From an uncultured Pseudomonadota bacterium (GTDB taxonomy: Bacteria > Myxococcota_A > UBA796 > SXON01): DNA of 37,409 nucleotides. A program made the position numbers and the translations under genes. A model generated the notes under the pieces. That model did not search any database, had not been told where the DNA came from, and saw only the letters and a program-made list of their open reading frames with translations. The DNA lies in NCBI GenBank assembly GCA_903959175.1, contig CAJBVW010000604.1, forward strand, positions 1 to 37,409, in the 5' to 3' direction. Shown piece after piece: positions 8,705-16,379 of the stretch; the stretch's first letter is position 1, and every line of letters begins with the position of its first letter.

Positions 8705-10264
8705 ATGTCCCGGGTCCCCATCCACCTCCTGCTGCTGATCGGCTGCTCGGCCGACTACGAACTGGGCAAAGCAACCGACAAGGCGTCCTCCGACACCGGC
8801 GGCAGCTTCGAAGCCGACGCGGACACGGACGCCGACACGGACGCCGACGCCGACAGCGACGACACCGCGCCCCCCGAGGACGAGGACGACTTCCTCTCCC
8901 TCGCCCCCTCGGCGACCGACGCCTACGTGTTCGTCGCGAACCCCACGCGCAACACGGTGACGCGGATCTCGGTGCCGAGCCTCGCGGTGCTCACGACGGA
9001 GGTCGGCGAGGGCCCGTCCGTCATCGCGACGACCGCCGACTACTCGCGCGCCGTCACGCTCAACGAGAGCGACGACTCCGTCAGCATCATCGAGGCGGAC
9101 ACGCTCGAGGTACGCAACGTCGACATCCGCCCGAACTTCAACCGCCTCGCGCTCTCGGACGACGCCGGCTGGGTCATGGCCTGGTACGACCCGGACCTCG
9201 ACGAGAGCGCCGGCACGGACGACGGCGGCGTCCAGAGCTTCAATGAGGTGAGCTTCGTGCGCCTCGACACGGGCGCCCACACCCCGCTCGCGGTCGGCTT
9301 CAACCCCCGTGGCGTGCGGTGGAGCGCGGATGGCACGCTCGCCCTCGTCATCAGCGACGCCTCGCTCGCCATCATCGATCTGACGGCCGACTCCCTCTCG
9401 CCCGTCCTCGTCGAGATCGCGGACGACCCCGTGGACGCCCCCGAGGCCGAGGAGGTCGAGCTCTCGCCCGACGGCGCCTACGCCTACGTCCGGCAGTTCG
9501 GCTCGAGCGACCTCGTGATCGTCGACATCACGACCCTCGCCGTGGACCGCCTCCCCATCGGCGCCAACCCCACCGACCTCGACCTCTCGCCCGACGGCAG
9601 CCAGCTCGCCGTCGTCGCGCGCGGCTCCCGCGAGCTCTGGCTCCTCGACGCGGCAGACCCCTTCGCCGCCGCCACCGTCGTGCCCTTCGACTCACCGTAC
9701 GGCTCGCTCCTCTACACGGGCGACGGTACGCAGGCGATCCTCTACACCAACGCGGCGCTGCTCGCGTCGTTCGGCGTGTGGGACACCACGGACGGGACCG
9801 TCACCGAGCGCAGCCTCGTCAAGCCGGTCCAGTCCATCGGCGCGAGCCCGACCGGCGGCTCCCTCCTCGTCTTCCACACCGAGCAGGACGCCGACGACGC
9901 CGATCCCGACAGCCCCTTCGCCGGGGAGTGGGCGCTCACGCTCATGGACCTCGGCGATTTCCGCCAGAACCCGATGTTGCTCCCGGACGAGCCCTCGTCC
10001 TACTCCACCAGCGACGACGGCCTCTACGGCTACTTCGTGATGGAGGGCAACAAGTGGCTGGAAGTGCTCGACTTCCAGACCCTCCTCTACGAAGAGATCA
10101 CCCTCAAGAGCCCCCCGGTGCACCTCGGCGTGCTCCCCGGCAGCCAGACCGCGTGGGTCAGCCAGGACCACGACCTCGGCCGCCTCTCCTTCTACGACCC
10201 CGACGCCAGCACGCTCGACACCATCACGGGCTTCGAGCTCAACAGCGAGATCGACCATGACTAG
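8705..10264 (+). CDS. Beta-propeller (YncE/YVTN-like) lipoprotein A
   Basis: 519 residues from ATG 8705. A short signal ends in lipobox LIGC (Cys about residue 14). A low-complexity acidic tether of Asp/Ala/Thr repeats (about residues 38-62) separates the lipid anchor from the globular part. The globular part is a beta-propeller of about seven blades with YncE/YVTN-like hallmarks: 'DAYVFVANPTRNTVTRISVPSL', 'LALSDDAGWVMAWY', 'VELSPDGAYAYVRQFGSSDLVIVDI', 'PTDLDLSPDGSQLAVVARGS'. It is probably an outer-membrane, surface-facing protein; the ligand is unknown. Its close paralogue is the last gene of the operon (12456-13988). The stop overlaps the next start by 8 bases (ATGACTAG). Confidence 0.85.
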   Translation: MSRVPIHLLLLIGCSADYELGKATDKASSDTGGSFEADADTDADTDADADSDDTAPPEDEDDFLSLAPSATDAYVFVANPTRNTVTRISVPSLAVLTTEVGEGPSVIATTADYSRAVTLNESDDSVSIIEADTLEVRNVDIRPNFNRLALSDDAGWVMAWYDPDLDESAGTDDGGVQSFNEVSFVRLDTGAHTPLAVGFNPRGVRWSADGTLALVISDASLAIIDLTADSLSPVLVEIADDPVDAPEAEEVELSPDGAYAYVRQFGSSDLVIVDITTLAVDRLPIGANPTDLDLSPDGSQLAVVARGSRELWLLDAADPFAAATVVPFDSPYGSLLYTGDGTQAILYTNAALLASFGVWDTTDGTVTERSLVKPVQSIGASPTGGSLLVFHTEQDADDADPDSPFAGEWALTLMDLGDFRQNPMLLPDEPSSYSTSDDGLYGYFVMEGNKWLEVLDFQTLLYEEITLKSPPVHLGVLPGSQTAWVSQDHDLGRLSFYDPDASTLDTITGFELNSEIDHD

Positions 10265-11825
10265 GCTCTCCACGCTCCTCGCCCTCTTCGCCCTCGGCTG
10301 CGCACCCTGGGACCTCCCCGGCAACGGCTACGACGAGCTCGACGCGCCCTCGTGGGACCCCGCCGTCGTCGCCGCCTCAGACGGCGTCTACGTGCGCCTC
10401 CCCGCCGCCGGCCGCCTCGTCCGGGTCAAGGCCGACGGGACCTTCGACACGGTCGACCTCGGCGGCGCCGCGCCCGACCGCATGACGCTCGCCCCCGACG
10501 ACGAGACGCTCCTCACCTTCGTCTCGTGGCAGACGTGCCGCGACGACGATCCCGCCATCGTCTACGTCGACGAGTGCCGCTTCGAGGACCTCGACACCGC
10601 ATCCGAGCTCGTGCTCGTCCGCGACGGTGCCGTCGTGACCGCGCTGGATGTGCCTTCGCAGTACAACGCCTTCGCCTTCAACGACGCCGGCACGCTCGCG
10701 GTCGCCTACCTCGACTTCGCGGCGAGCGAGACCATCGACGTGTCGGGCGTGCTGAACCTCACCGAGGCCGTGTTCGTCGACATCGCCTCCGGCGAGGCCC
10801 ACAACGTCCCCGTCGGCTTCGCCCCGGAGAACGTCCTCTTCAGCGCGGACGGCGAGAAGGCCCTCGTGCTCTCGCGCAGCAAGGTCGCCGTGGTCTCGCT
10901 CGTCGGCGAGGACGCGTGGACCCGCACCGTCGTCTACCCGCTCACGCTCGACGTGGACCAGCAGGTCGACCCCGACAACGCCGTGCTCATCTCCGACGAC
11001 GACGGCGAGACCGACTACGCGCTCGTCACCGTCGCCGGCCAGAGCGAGCTCTACGTCCTCGACCTCACCAACGAGAGCATCGACATCGTCGAGCTCGACG
11101 CCGTGCCGTCCGACCTCCTCGTCGACGCCGCGAGCAACCACACCCTCATCGTCTACGGCAGCCGCGCGCGCCTCGACGTGCTCGAACACGAGCTGTTCGA
11201 GGTCGAGACCTTCACCCTGGACGAGGCCTGCACCCGACTCGCCGGTGGCGACGGCCGCGTGCTCCTCTACAACGACAGCGGGCGCACCCACGACGTGTAC
11301 ATGTTCGACACGATCGCCGAGACGCTCCACGAAGAGCGGGCGGAGAACCCGGTCATCGAGATGCGCCTGACGGAAGACGACGCCTGGGGCGTCGCGACGA
11401 TGTCGACCGAGACCTCCGGCGGCAACGACGTGTCCGGCTTCTACGACCAGTACTACGGCCTCGGCCTGTTCGACCTCGCCTCGGAGCCCCGCGACCCCGT
11501 CGCCCTCTTGCTCGAAGGGCTGCCCGTCGGATTTGCGCTCACGACGGACGACACCGCCAACTATGCGCTGGTGCTGATGGAGGGCATCGACGCCCTGCAG
11601 AAGATCGACGTGGGCGCGGCCACCGCGAGTGAGCTGATCCTCGAGGAGCCCCCCGTCGGCATCGACGCGATGCCCGGCGGCCTGTTCGTAGTCACCCACC
11701 CCAACCCCCTCGGCCTCGTCACCTTCGTCGACGCGACCACCGAATCCCTCACGACCGCCGCGGGTTTTGCGTCGGCCGGCCTGCTCGAACGCCCGGTGCT
11801 CCCGCGCCGCGACGTGGAGGAATAG
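10257..11825 (+). CDS. Beta-propeller lipoprotein B
   Basis: 522 residues. Lipobox ALGC gives Cys about residue 15, followed by Ala-Pro-Trp. The mature protein is a second beta-propeller of the same general kind as its neighbours ('DGVYVRLPAAGRLVRVKADG', 'FAFNDAGTLAVAYLDF', 'VLFSADGEKALVLSRSKVAVVSL') but clearly divergent, with extra Cys residues near 82, 92 and about 324. It lacks the long acidic tether of proteins A and A'. Start ATG 10257 lies within the last codons of the upstream gene, so translation is probably coupled. The stop is 4 bases before the barrel gene. Role unknown; the operon suggests a surface complex with A, A' and the barrel. Confidence 0.82.
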   Translation: MTRLSTLLALFALGCAPWDLPGNGYDELDAPSWDPAVVAASDGVYVRLPAAGRLVRVKADGTFDTVDLGGAAPDRMTLAPDDETLLTFVSWQTCRDDDPAIVYVDECRFEDLDTASELVLVRDGAVVTALDVPSQYNAFAFNDAGTLAVAYLDFAASETIDVSGVLNLTEAVFVDIASGEAHNVPVGFAPENVLFSADGEKALVLSRSKVAVVSLVGEDAWTRTVVYPLTLDVDQQVDPDNAVLISDDDGETDYALVTVAGQSELYVLDLTNESIDIVELDAVPSDLLVDAASNHTLIVYGSRARLDVLEHELFEVETFTLDEACTRLAGGDGRVLLYNDSGRTHDVYMFDTIAETLHEERAENPVIEMRLTEDDAWGVATMSTETSGGNDVSGFYDQYYGLGLFDLASEPRDPVALLLEGLPVGFALTTDDTANYALVLMEGIDALQKIDVGAATASELILEEPPVGIDAMPGGLFVVTHPNPLGLVTFVDATTESLTTAAGFASAGLLERPVLPRRDVEE

Positions 11826-11829
11826 CACC

Positions 11830-12456
11830 ATGCTCTCCCTGCTCTGCGCCCTCGCCGCCCCGGCCCTCGCCTCCTCCAACGAGATCAGCTTCGAGGTCGG
11901 TTGGCTCGGCGCCACCGACCCCGCCTTCGACACCTTCTCGAACGGGAATACGCTCGGCTCCCTCGGCCTCCGCGCCGGCTACGCCATCCACCCGAACGTC
12001 GCGATCATCGCCGGCTGGCAGCACGCCACGAACGGCGCCACCGTCGACGTTCCCGGCACCGAGAACACCGACGCGGACTACTACGGCTCCGGCACCAGCT
12101 TCCAGACCGCGCTCTACACCGACCAGATCTCGGTCGGGTCGAAGGCGGACGTGAAGGTGTGGAAGTGGCTGCACCCCTACGTGACCGCGCAGGTGGTCGG
12201 CATGCGCGGCCTCGCGCGGCTCGACGACGACAGCGGTGACGACGAGAACCTCACCCAGGTCCAGCGCGCCGGCCTCACCGGCGGCTTCCTCGCCGGGGGC
12301 GGCCTCGACTTCCTGATCCGCGTGCGCGGGGACGTGTACATCGCCCCCTACGTCGAGGTCGGCTACGGCTGGATGGCCCCGCTCGCGCTGAAGGACCTCG
12401 GCACCGTGCAGTTCTCCGGCTTCTCCGGACGCAGCGGCGTCGGCGTGCGCTTCTGA
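11830..12456 (+). CDS. Outer-membrane beta-barrel-like protein
   Basis: 208 residues from ATG 11830. The signal peptide MLSLLCALAAPALA-S is short and clear. The mature part consists of alternating amphipathic strands with Gly and aromatic girdle residues ('EISFEVGWLG', 'LGSLGLRAGYAIHPNVAIIAGWQHA', 'LHPYVTAQVVGMRGLARL', 'VYIAPYVEVGYGW'), ending in 'SGVGVRF', a C-terminal Phe typical of BAM-inserted barrels. About eight strands fit the length. It sits between propeller lipoproteins B and A', with its TGA overlapping the next ATG by one base (12456). It may serve as membrane platform or exit path for those lipoproteins; that is inference from operon order. Confidence 0.8.
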   Translation: MLSLLCALAAPALASSNEISFEVGWLGATDPAFDTFSNGNTLGSLGLRAGYAIHPNVAIIAGWQHATNGATVDVPGTENTDADYYGSGTSFQTALYTDQISVGSKADVKVWKWLHPYVTAQVVGMRGLARLDDDSGDDENLTQVQRAGLTGGFLAGGGLDFLIRVRGDVYIAPYVEVGYGWMAPLALKDLGTVQFSGFSGRSGVGVRF

Positions 12457-13988
12457 TGCGCCCCCTCGGCATCGTGACGCTCCTCGCGCTCGTCGGCTGC
12501 TCCGACACCTCGCTCAGCTACAAGGGCGAAGACGCGTATTACGACGACACCGGGTACTACGGCGCCGCGCCGTCCGACACCGCGGACGCCGACGCCGACG
12601 ACGCGCCCCCCGAGGAGGAGGACGACTTCCTCTCCCTCGCCCCCGCCGCGACGGACGCCTACGTGTTCATCGCCAACCCGACGCGCGGGACGGTCACCCG
12701 CGTGTCCGTGCCCTCCCTCGCCGCGCTCACCGCGGAGGTCGGCGAGCTGCCCTCCATCGTCGCGACCGCGAGCGACTACACACACGCCGTCACGCTCAAC
12801 GAGGGCACGGACGACGTGAGCCTGGTGGACGCCGCCACGATGGCCGTCACCAACGTGGACGTGCGCCCGAACCTGAACCAGCTCGTGCTCTCCGATGACG
12901 GGCGCTGGGCGATGGCCTGGTACGACCCGGACGCCGACAGCGAGGATCCCGCGGACGGCGTGCTCTCCTTCAACGAGGTCAGCCTCGTGGACCTCGCGAC
13001 CGGCACGCACACGCCGATGGCCGTGGGCTTCAACCCGCACGGCGTGAAGTGGAGCAAGGACGGGCGGCTCGCGGTCGTCGTGAGCGACTCTTCGCTCGCG
13101 CTCATCGATCTCACCGGCGGGGCCTTGGTCCCCACGTTCATCCCCATCGAGGAGGACGCGCTCGGCGCCCCGGCGGCGGAGGAGGTCGAGCTCTCTCCCG
13201 ACGGCGCCTTCGCCTACGTCCGCCAGTTCGGCGCGAGCGACCTCGTGGTGGTGGATCTCCTCGGCGGCGCGGTCGATCGCATCCCCATCGGCGCCAACCC
13301 GACCGACCTCGATCTCTCCCCGGACGGCGAGTCGCTCACGATCGTCGCGCGCGCCTCCCGCGAGGTGTGGACGCTCGACGCCCGCGATCCCTACGCCACG
13401 CCCGTGATCTCCCCGATGGAGAGCCCCTACGGCTCCGTCCTCTACGCGAGCGACACGACGGCGCTGCTCTATACGAACGCCGCCGCGCTCACGACGTATG
13501 GCGTCTGGGACATCCCCAGCAACACGATCACCGAGCGCAGCCTCGTCAAGCCGATCGCGTCCATGGGCGTGAGCCCGACGGGCGGCTCGCTGCTCGTGTT
13601 CCACACGAAGACGAACGCGGATGACGCGGATACAACCAGCCCTTTCTACAACGAATGGGCGCTCACCCTCATCGATCTCGACGACTTCCGCACCAACCCT
13701 CTCGTGCTCGACGCGGAGCCGGTGCAGTTCGACACGTCGGACGACGGGCGCTGGGGCTTCTTCGTGCTGGACGGGCTCAAGTACCTGGAGATCCTCGACT
13801 TCGACAGCCTGCTTTACGACGAGGTGCGGCTCCCCAGCGTGCCGGTCCACATGGGCGTGCTCCCCGGCGGGAACACGGCGTGGGTCAGCCAGGAGCATGA
13901 CCTCGGGCGGATCAGCTTCTACGAGCCGGGGAGCGGGTCACTCGACACGATCACGGGCTTCGAGCTGAACAGCGGCATCGACCACTAG
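12456..13988 (+). CDS. Beta-propeller lipoprotein A' (duplicate of A)
   Basis: 510 residues. Lipobox LVGC gives Cys about residue 15, then a Tyr/Asp-rich segment (YKGEDAYYDDTGYYG) and a shorter Asp/Ala tether than in protein A. From 'EEDDFLSLAP' onward it is collinear with the product of 8705-10264 and matches most residues by eye, including 'VELSPDGAFAYVRQFGASDLVVVD' and the last 'TITGFELNSGIDH'. Nucleotide identity is also high over stretches (compare 9449-9500 with 13183-13234), so this is a recent duplication followed by insertion or retention of two genes between the copies. Coupled to the barrel gene by one-base overlap. The stop codon overlaps that of lgt on the opposite strand (13985-13988). 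Confidence 0.85.
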   Translation: MRPLGIVTLLALVGCSDTSLSYKGEDAYYDDTGYYGAAPSDTADADADDAPPEEEDDFLSLAPAATDAYVFIANPTRGTVTRVSVPSLAALTAEVGELPSIVATASDYTHAVTLNEGTDDVSLVDAATMAVTNVDVRPNLNQLVLSDDGRWAMAWYDPDADSEDPADGVLSFNEVSLVDLATGTHTPMAVGFNPHGVKWSKDGRLAVVVSDSSLALIDLTGGALVPTFIPIEEDALGAPAAEEVELSPDGAFAYVRQFGASDLVVVDLLGGAVDRIPIGANPTDLDLSPDGESLTIVARASREVWTLDARDPYATPVISPMESPYGSVLYASDTTALLYTNAAALTTYGVWDIPSNTITERSLVKPIASMGVSPTGGSLLVFHTKTNADDADTTSPFYNEWALTLIDLDDFRTNPLVLDAEPVQFDTSDDGRWGFFVLDGLKYLEILDFDSLLYDEVRLPSVPVHMGVLPGGNTAWVSQEHDLGRISFYEPGSGSLDTITGFELNSGIDH

Positions 13989-14872
13989 GCTGCGGGCCAG
14001 GCCGCCTGCTTCACCGCGGTCTTCGAGCGGGTGGCCAACATCCACACCGCGAGCGCCGTGACGACGATGCTGCCGTACTGGGCGGGGGTCAGGCCCATGT
14101 AGCGGCCGCCCTCGTCGACGGCGGAGCTGCGGCCGAAGTCGAGGAAGAAGCGGAAGGGGCCGTAGAGCGCGGCGATCCAGCTCACGTAGAAGCCGTGGAA
14201 GCGCGGCTTCGTGTCGAGGCGGGTGAAGAGCAGGTAGACCGCGCCGGACCAGAGGGCCTCGTAGAGGCCGAGGTCGTGGGTGGCGACATCCTTGAGGATT
14301 GCGCCGTTCGCGTCCCGCGTCATGCCGTAGACGCCGAGCCAGAAGTTGGTCTCGCCGCCCGGGTGATCGTGGGCGGAGAAGCAGCCCATCCGGCCGAAGA
14401 ACCAGCCGAGCGCGAAGGCGATCGCGAGGGCGTCGAGGTAGGGCCAGACGTTGACCTTCTCCTTGCGGAAGAACCAGATGCAGAGCGGCACGCACACCGA
14501 GAAGCCGCCGAAGCTCGAGAGCCCCTCCCAGAGGCGCAGGATGAGCGGGATCTCGTCGGAGCGCGGGAGTCGGCCCGACGCGAAGGCGGCCATCATCTTG
14601 CCGAAGAGCGCGGGATCGTCCACGAGATCGCCGGGGCGGTAGAAGAGCACGTCCCCGAGGTGGCCGCCGATGAAGGTGCCGAAGACGAGCCAGCCCACGA
14701 GGCGATTGACACGCTCGGCGGCCTTTGGATCGCCGGTGAAGCGGACGGCCTTGGCCTGCGCCACGTTGCCGCCGATGAGGAAGCCCAGGGCGACCAGGAT
14801 GCCGAACGCGTGGACCTTGACGATGCCGAGGTCGAGCACGAAGGGTTCGAAGTAGGGAATCAGGGGATGCAT
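13985..14872 (-). CDS. lgt: Prolipoprotein diacylglyceryl transferase family protein
   Basis: 295 residues with about seven TM segments. Lgt transfers diacylglycerol from phosphatidylglycerol to the lipobox cysteine in the inner membrane, the first step of lipoprotein maturation. The N-terminus 'VKVHAFGILVALGFLIGG' and the central 'FFGRMGCFSAHDHPGG' (Cys about residue 164) match the GRxGCF variant of the Lgt family found in myxobacteria-type relatives; the Escherichia form has GN in place of GC. ATG 14872 was chosen because the much longer open frame (to 15775) is antisense to the GTPase gene. It could be a paralogue rather than the only Lgt. It converges on, and overlaps by 4 bases, a lipoprotein gene. 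Confidence 0.85.
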   Translation of the reverse strand: MHPLIPYFEPFVLDLGIVKVHAFGILVALGFLIGGNVAQAKAVRFTGDPKAAERVNRLVGWLVFGTFIGGHLGDVLFYRPGDLVDDPALFGKMMAAFASGRLPRSDEIPLILRLWEGLSSFGGFSVCVPLCIWFFRKEKVNVWPYLDALAIAFALGWFFGRMGCFSAHDHPGGETNFWLGVYGMTRDANGAILKDVATHDLGLYEALWSGAVYLLFTRLDTKPRFHGFYVSWIAALYGPFRFFLDFGRSSAVDEGGRYMGLTPAQYGSIVVTALAVWMLATRSKTAVKQAAWPAA

Positions 14873-14953
14873 GTTGAGCCTGGGATCGAGGACAGCGGCG
14901 GCCGTCGGCCTTAACGCAAGGTGACCGACCCGGGGGCCGGAGACGGCCGGAGT

Positions 14954-15009
14954 CGCGTCCGGACGCGTCACGCGCGCCACGAGGCTGCGCGGATCCTGTA
15001 TGATCCGCG
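14954..15009. promoter_or_regulatory. Two palindromes between lgt and the GTPase gene
   Basis: CGCGTCCGGACGCG (14954-14967) is a perfect 14-bp palindrome. A second inverted repeat, CGCGGATC (14988-14995) and GATCCGCG (15002-15009), flanks a 6-base spacer and overlaps TATGAT (14999-15004), a five-of-six -10 hexamer placed about 31 bases before the GTPase start codon. No good -35 is seen. The arrangement fits an operator lying on a promoter. Confidence 0.45.
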
Positions 15010-15034
15010 ACCGCAGGCCCTGGAGCCCCCGCCG

Positions 15035-16369
15035 ATGGCGCTGATCAACTTCGCGCGACGCGAAATCGAAGTGAAGATTGTCTACTATGGTCCTGCGCTC
15101 TCGGGCAAGACGACCAACGTGGAGGTCCTTCACCGGATGATGCCGCCCGCGCAGCGCGGGGAGCTCCATTCGTTGCGCACCGAGCAGGATCGCACGCTCT
15201 TCTTCGACTACGTCCCGCTCCGTCTCGGGGAGATCGCCGGTTTCGCGGCTCGCTTCAAGCTCTTCACGGTGCCCGGGCAGAGCTTCTACAAGGAGACGCG
15301 CCGCGTGGTGCTCGAGGGCGCGGACGCCGTGGTGTTCGTCGCCGACTCCACGCCGGAGCGCGCGGCCGCGAACCTGGACGCGCTGGTCGACCTCGAGGCG
15401 AACCTCCGCTCGCAGGGCCTCGATCTGTCGAGCATCCCCCTCGTGATCCAGCTCAACAAGCGCGACGCGCCGGGCGCCGCGAGCGTGGAGGAGATGTCGG
15501 CCGAGCTGAACCCCTTCGGCGTGCCGGTGATCGAGGCCGTCGCCGCCGAGGGCCGCGGCGTGCTCGAAACGCTGCGCCGCGTCACCGACATCACCGCCCA
15601 GCGCATCCGCGAGAATCTCTCGGGCGAACGCAATGCCGTCGCCCTCACCGCGGTGGAGCGCGCCGCCCCGGAGGACGAGCGCGAGGTCGTGCGCGCCCAG
15701 ATGGACGCCATCCGCGCCGTGCGCCCCGCGGAGGACGCCGCCGTGCGCCTCCTCCAGGCCTCCGGCATGCTCCACGCCGGGCAGATCGACGCGGTGCTCA
15801 ACGAGCTCGTGGTCCGCAGCGAGGACGTGACCCCGCCCGAGCCGCTGGAGCCCCCGGACGGCCCGTTCGACGAGCTGCCGGTGCCCCGGGACCCGCGCCC
15901 GCCCCGCGCCGCCCCACCCGCCGCCGAGCCCGTGCTGCGCCCGCGCACCACCGCCCCCCGCGGGCTACCGCTCGCGCGGATGGACGCGGGGGACGCGACG
16001 CCCGTGCGCGCCCTCACGCCGCCGCGCGGCGGCATCGCCTACGGCGCACCGCTGGACGGCTGGATCGACGGGGTCGGTGCGCGCGTCGTGGAGGTCCTCG
16101 GCGGCTCGGTGCCCCCCCAGGGGGAGGCGCAGATCGAGCTCGTCGCCGACTGGCAGGGCGAGCGTCGTCGCCACCTCGTGACGCTCCACATGGGCGCACC
16201 GCCCGCGGCCGAACCGCCCGCCCGCGCCGCGCCGACGCCCGCGCCGACGCCTGCGCGCCCCGCTCCCCTCACGGTGAACTGGGTCGCGCTCGGCGGGGCC
16301 GCCGTCGTGGCCGCGATCGGCGGCATCGCGATCGGGGTGGGCCTGGGCTGGATCACGTCCGCGATGTAG
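15035..16369 (+). CDS. MglA-like small GTPase with C-terminal membrane anchor
   Basis: 444 residues. Residues 1-190 match the MglA family of Ras-like GTPases (polarity and gliding control in Myxococcus): P-loop G19-PALSGKT-T26, 'DRTLFFDYVPL', 'TVPGQSFYKETRRVVLEGADAVVFVADS' (PGQ at 80-82 replacing DxxG), and base-specificity motif N141-K-R-D144. Residues about 190-280 are a helical linker, 285-345 a Pro-rich stretch, and 412-440 a single hydrophobic helix near the C-terminus, so the enzyme is probably tethered to the inner membrane. Free MglA is about 195 residues, so the tail is an addition. No MglB partner is in the window. ATG 15035 sits 9 bases after GGAG; recJ follows by 10 bases. Confidence 0.88.
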   Translation: MALINFARREIEVKIVYYGPALSGKTTNVEVLHRMMPPAQRGELHSLRTEQDRTLFFDYVPLRLGEIAGFAARFKLFTVPGQSFYKETRRVVLEGADAVVFVADSTPERAAANLDALVDLEANLRSQGLDLSSIPLVIQLNKRDAPGAASVEEMSAELNPFGVPVIEAVAAEGRGVLETLRRVTDITAQRIRENLSGERNAVALTAVERAAPEDEREVVRAQMDAIRAVRPAEDAAVRLLQASGMLHAGQIDAVLNELVVRSEDVTPPEPLEPPDGPFDELPVPRDPRPPRAAPPAAEPVLRPRTTAPRGLPLARMDAGDATPVRALTPPRGGIAYGAPLDGWIDGVGARVVEVLGGSVPPQGEAQIELVADWQGERRRHLVTLHMGAPPAAEPPARAAPTPAPTPARPAPLTVNWVALGGAAVVAAIGGIAIGVGLGWITSAM

Positions 16370-16379
16370 AGATGAGCGG

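Noticed and set aside
8817-8866. GAC/GCC-rich short tandem repeat resembling a CRISPR-like or minisatellite array
   Set aside because: It is an in-frame Asp/Ala/Thr linker of a lipoprotein; repeat units are only 6-12 bases with no spacers. No CRISPR array was seen anywhere in the window.
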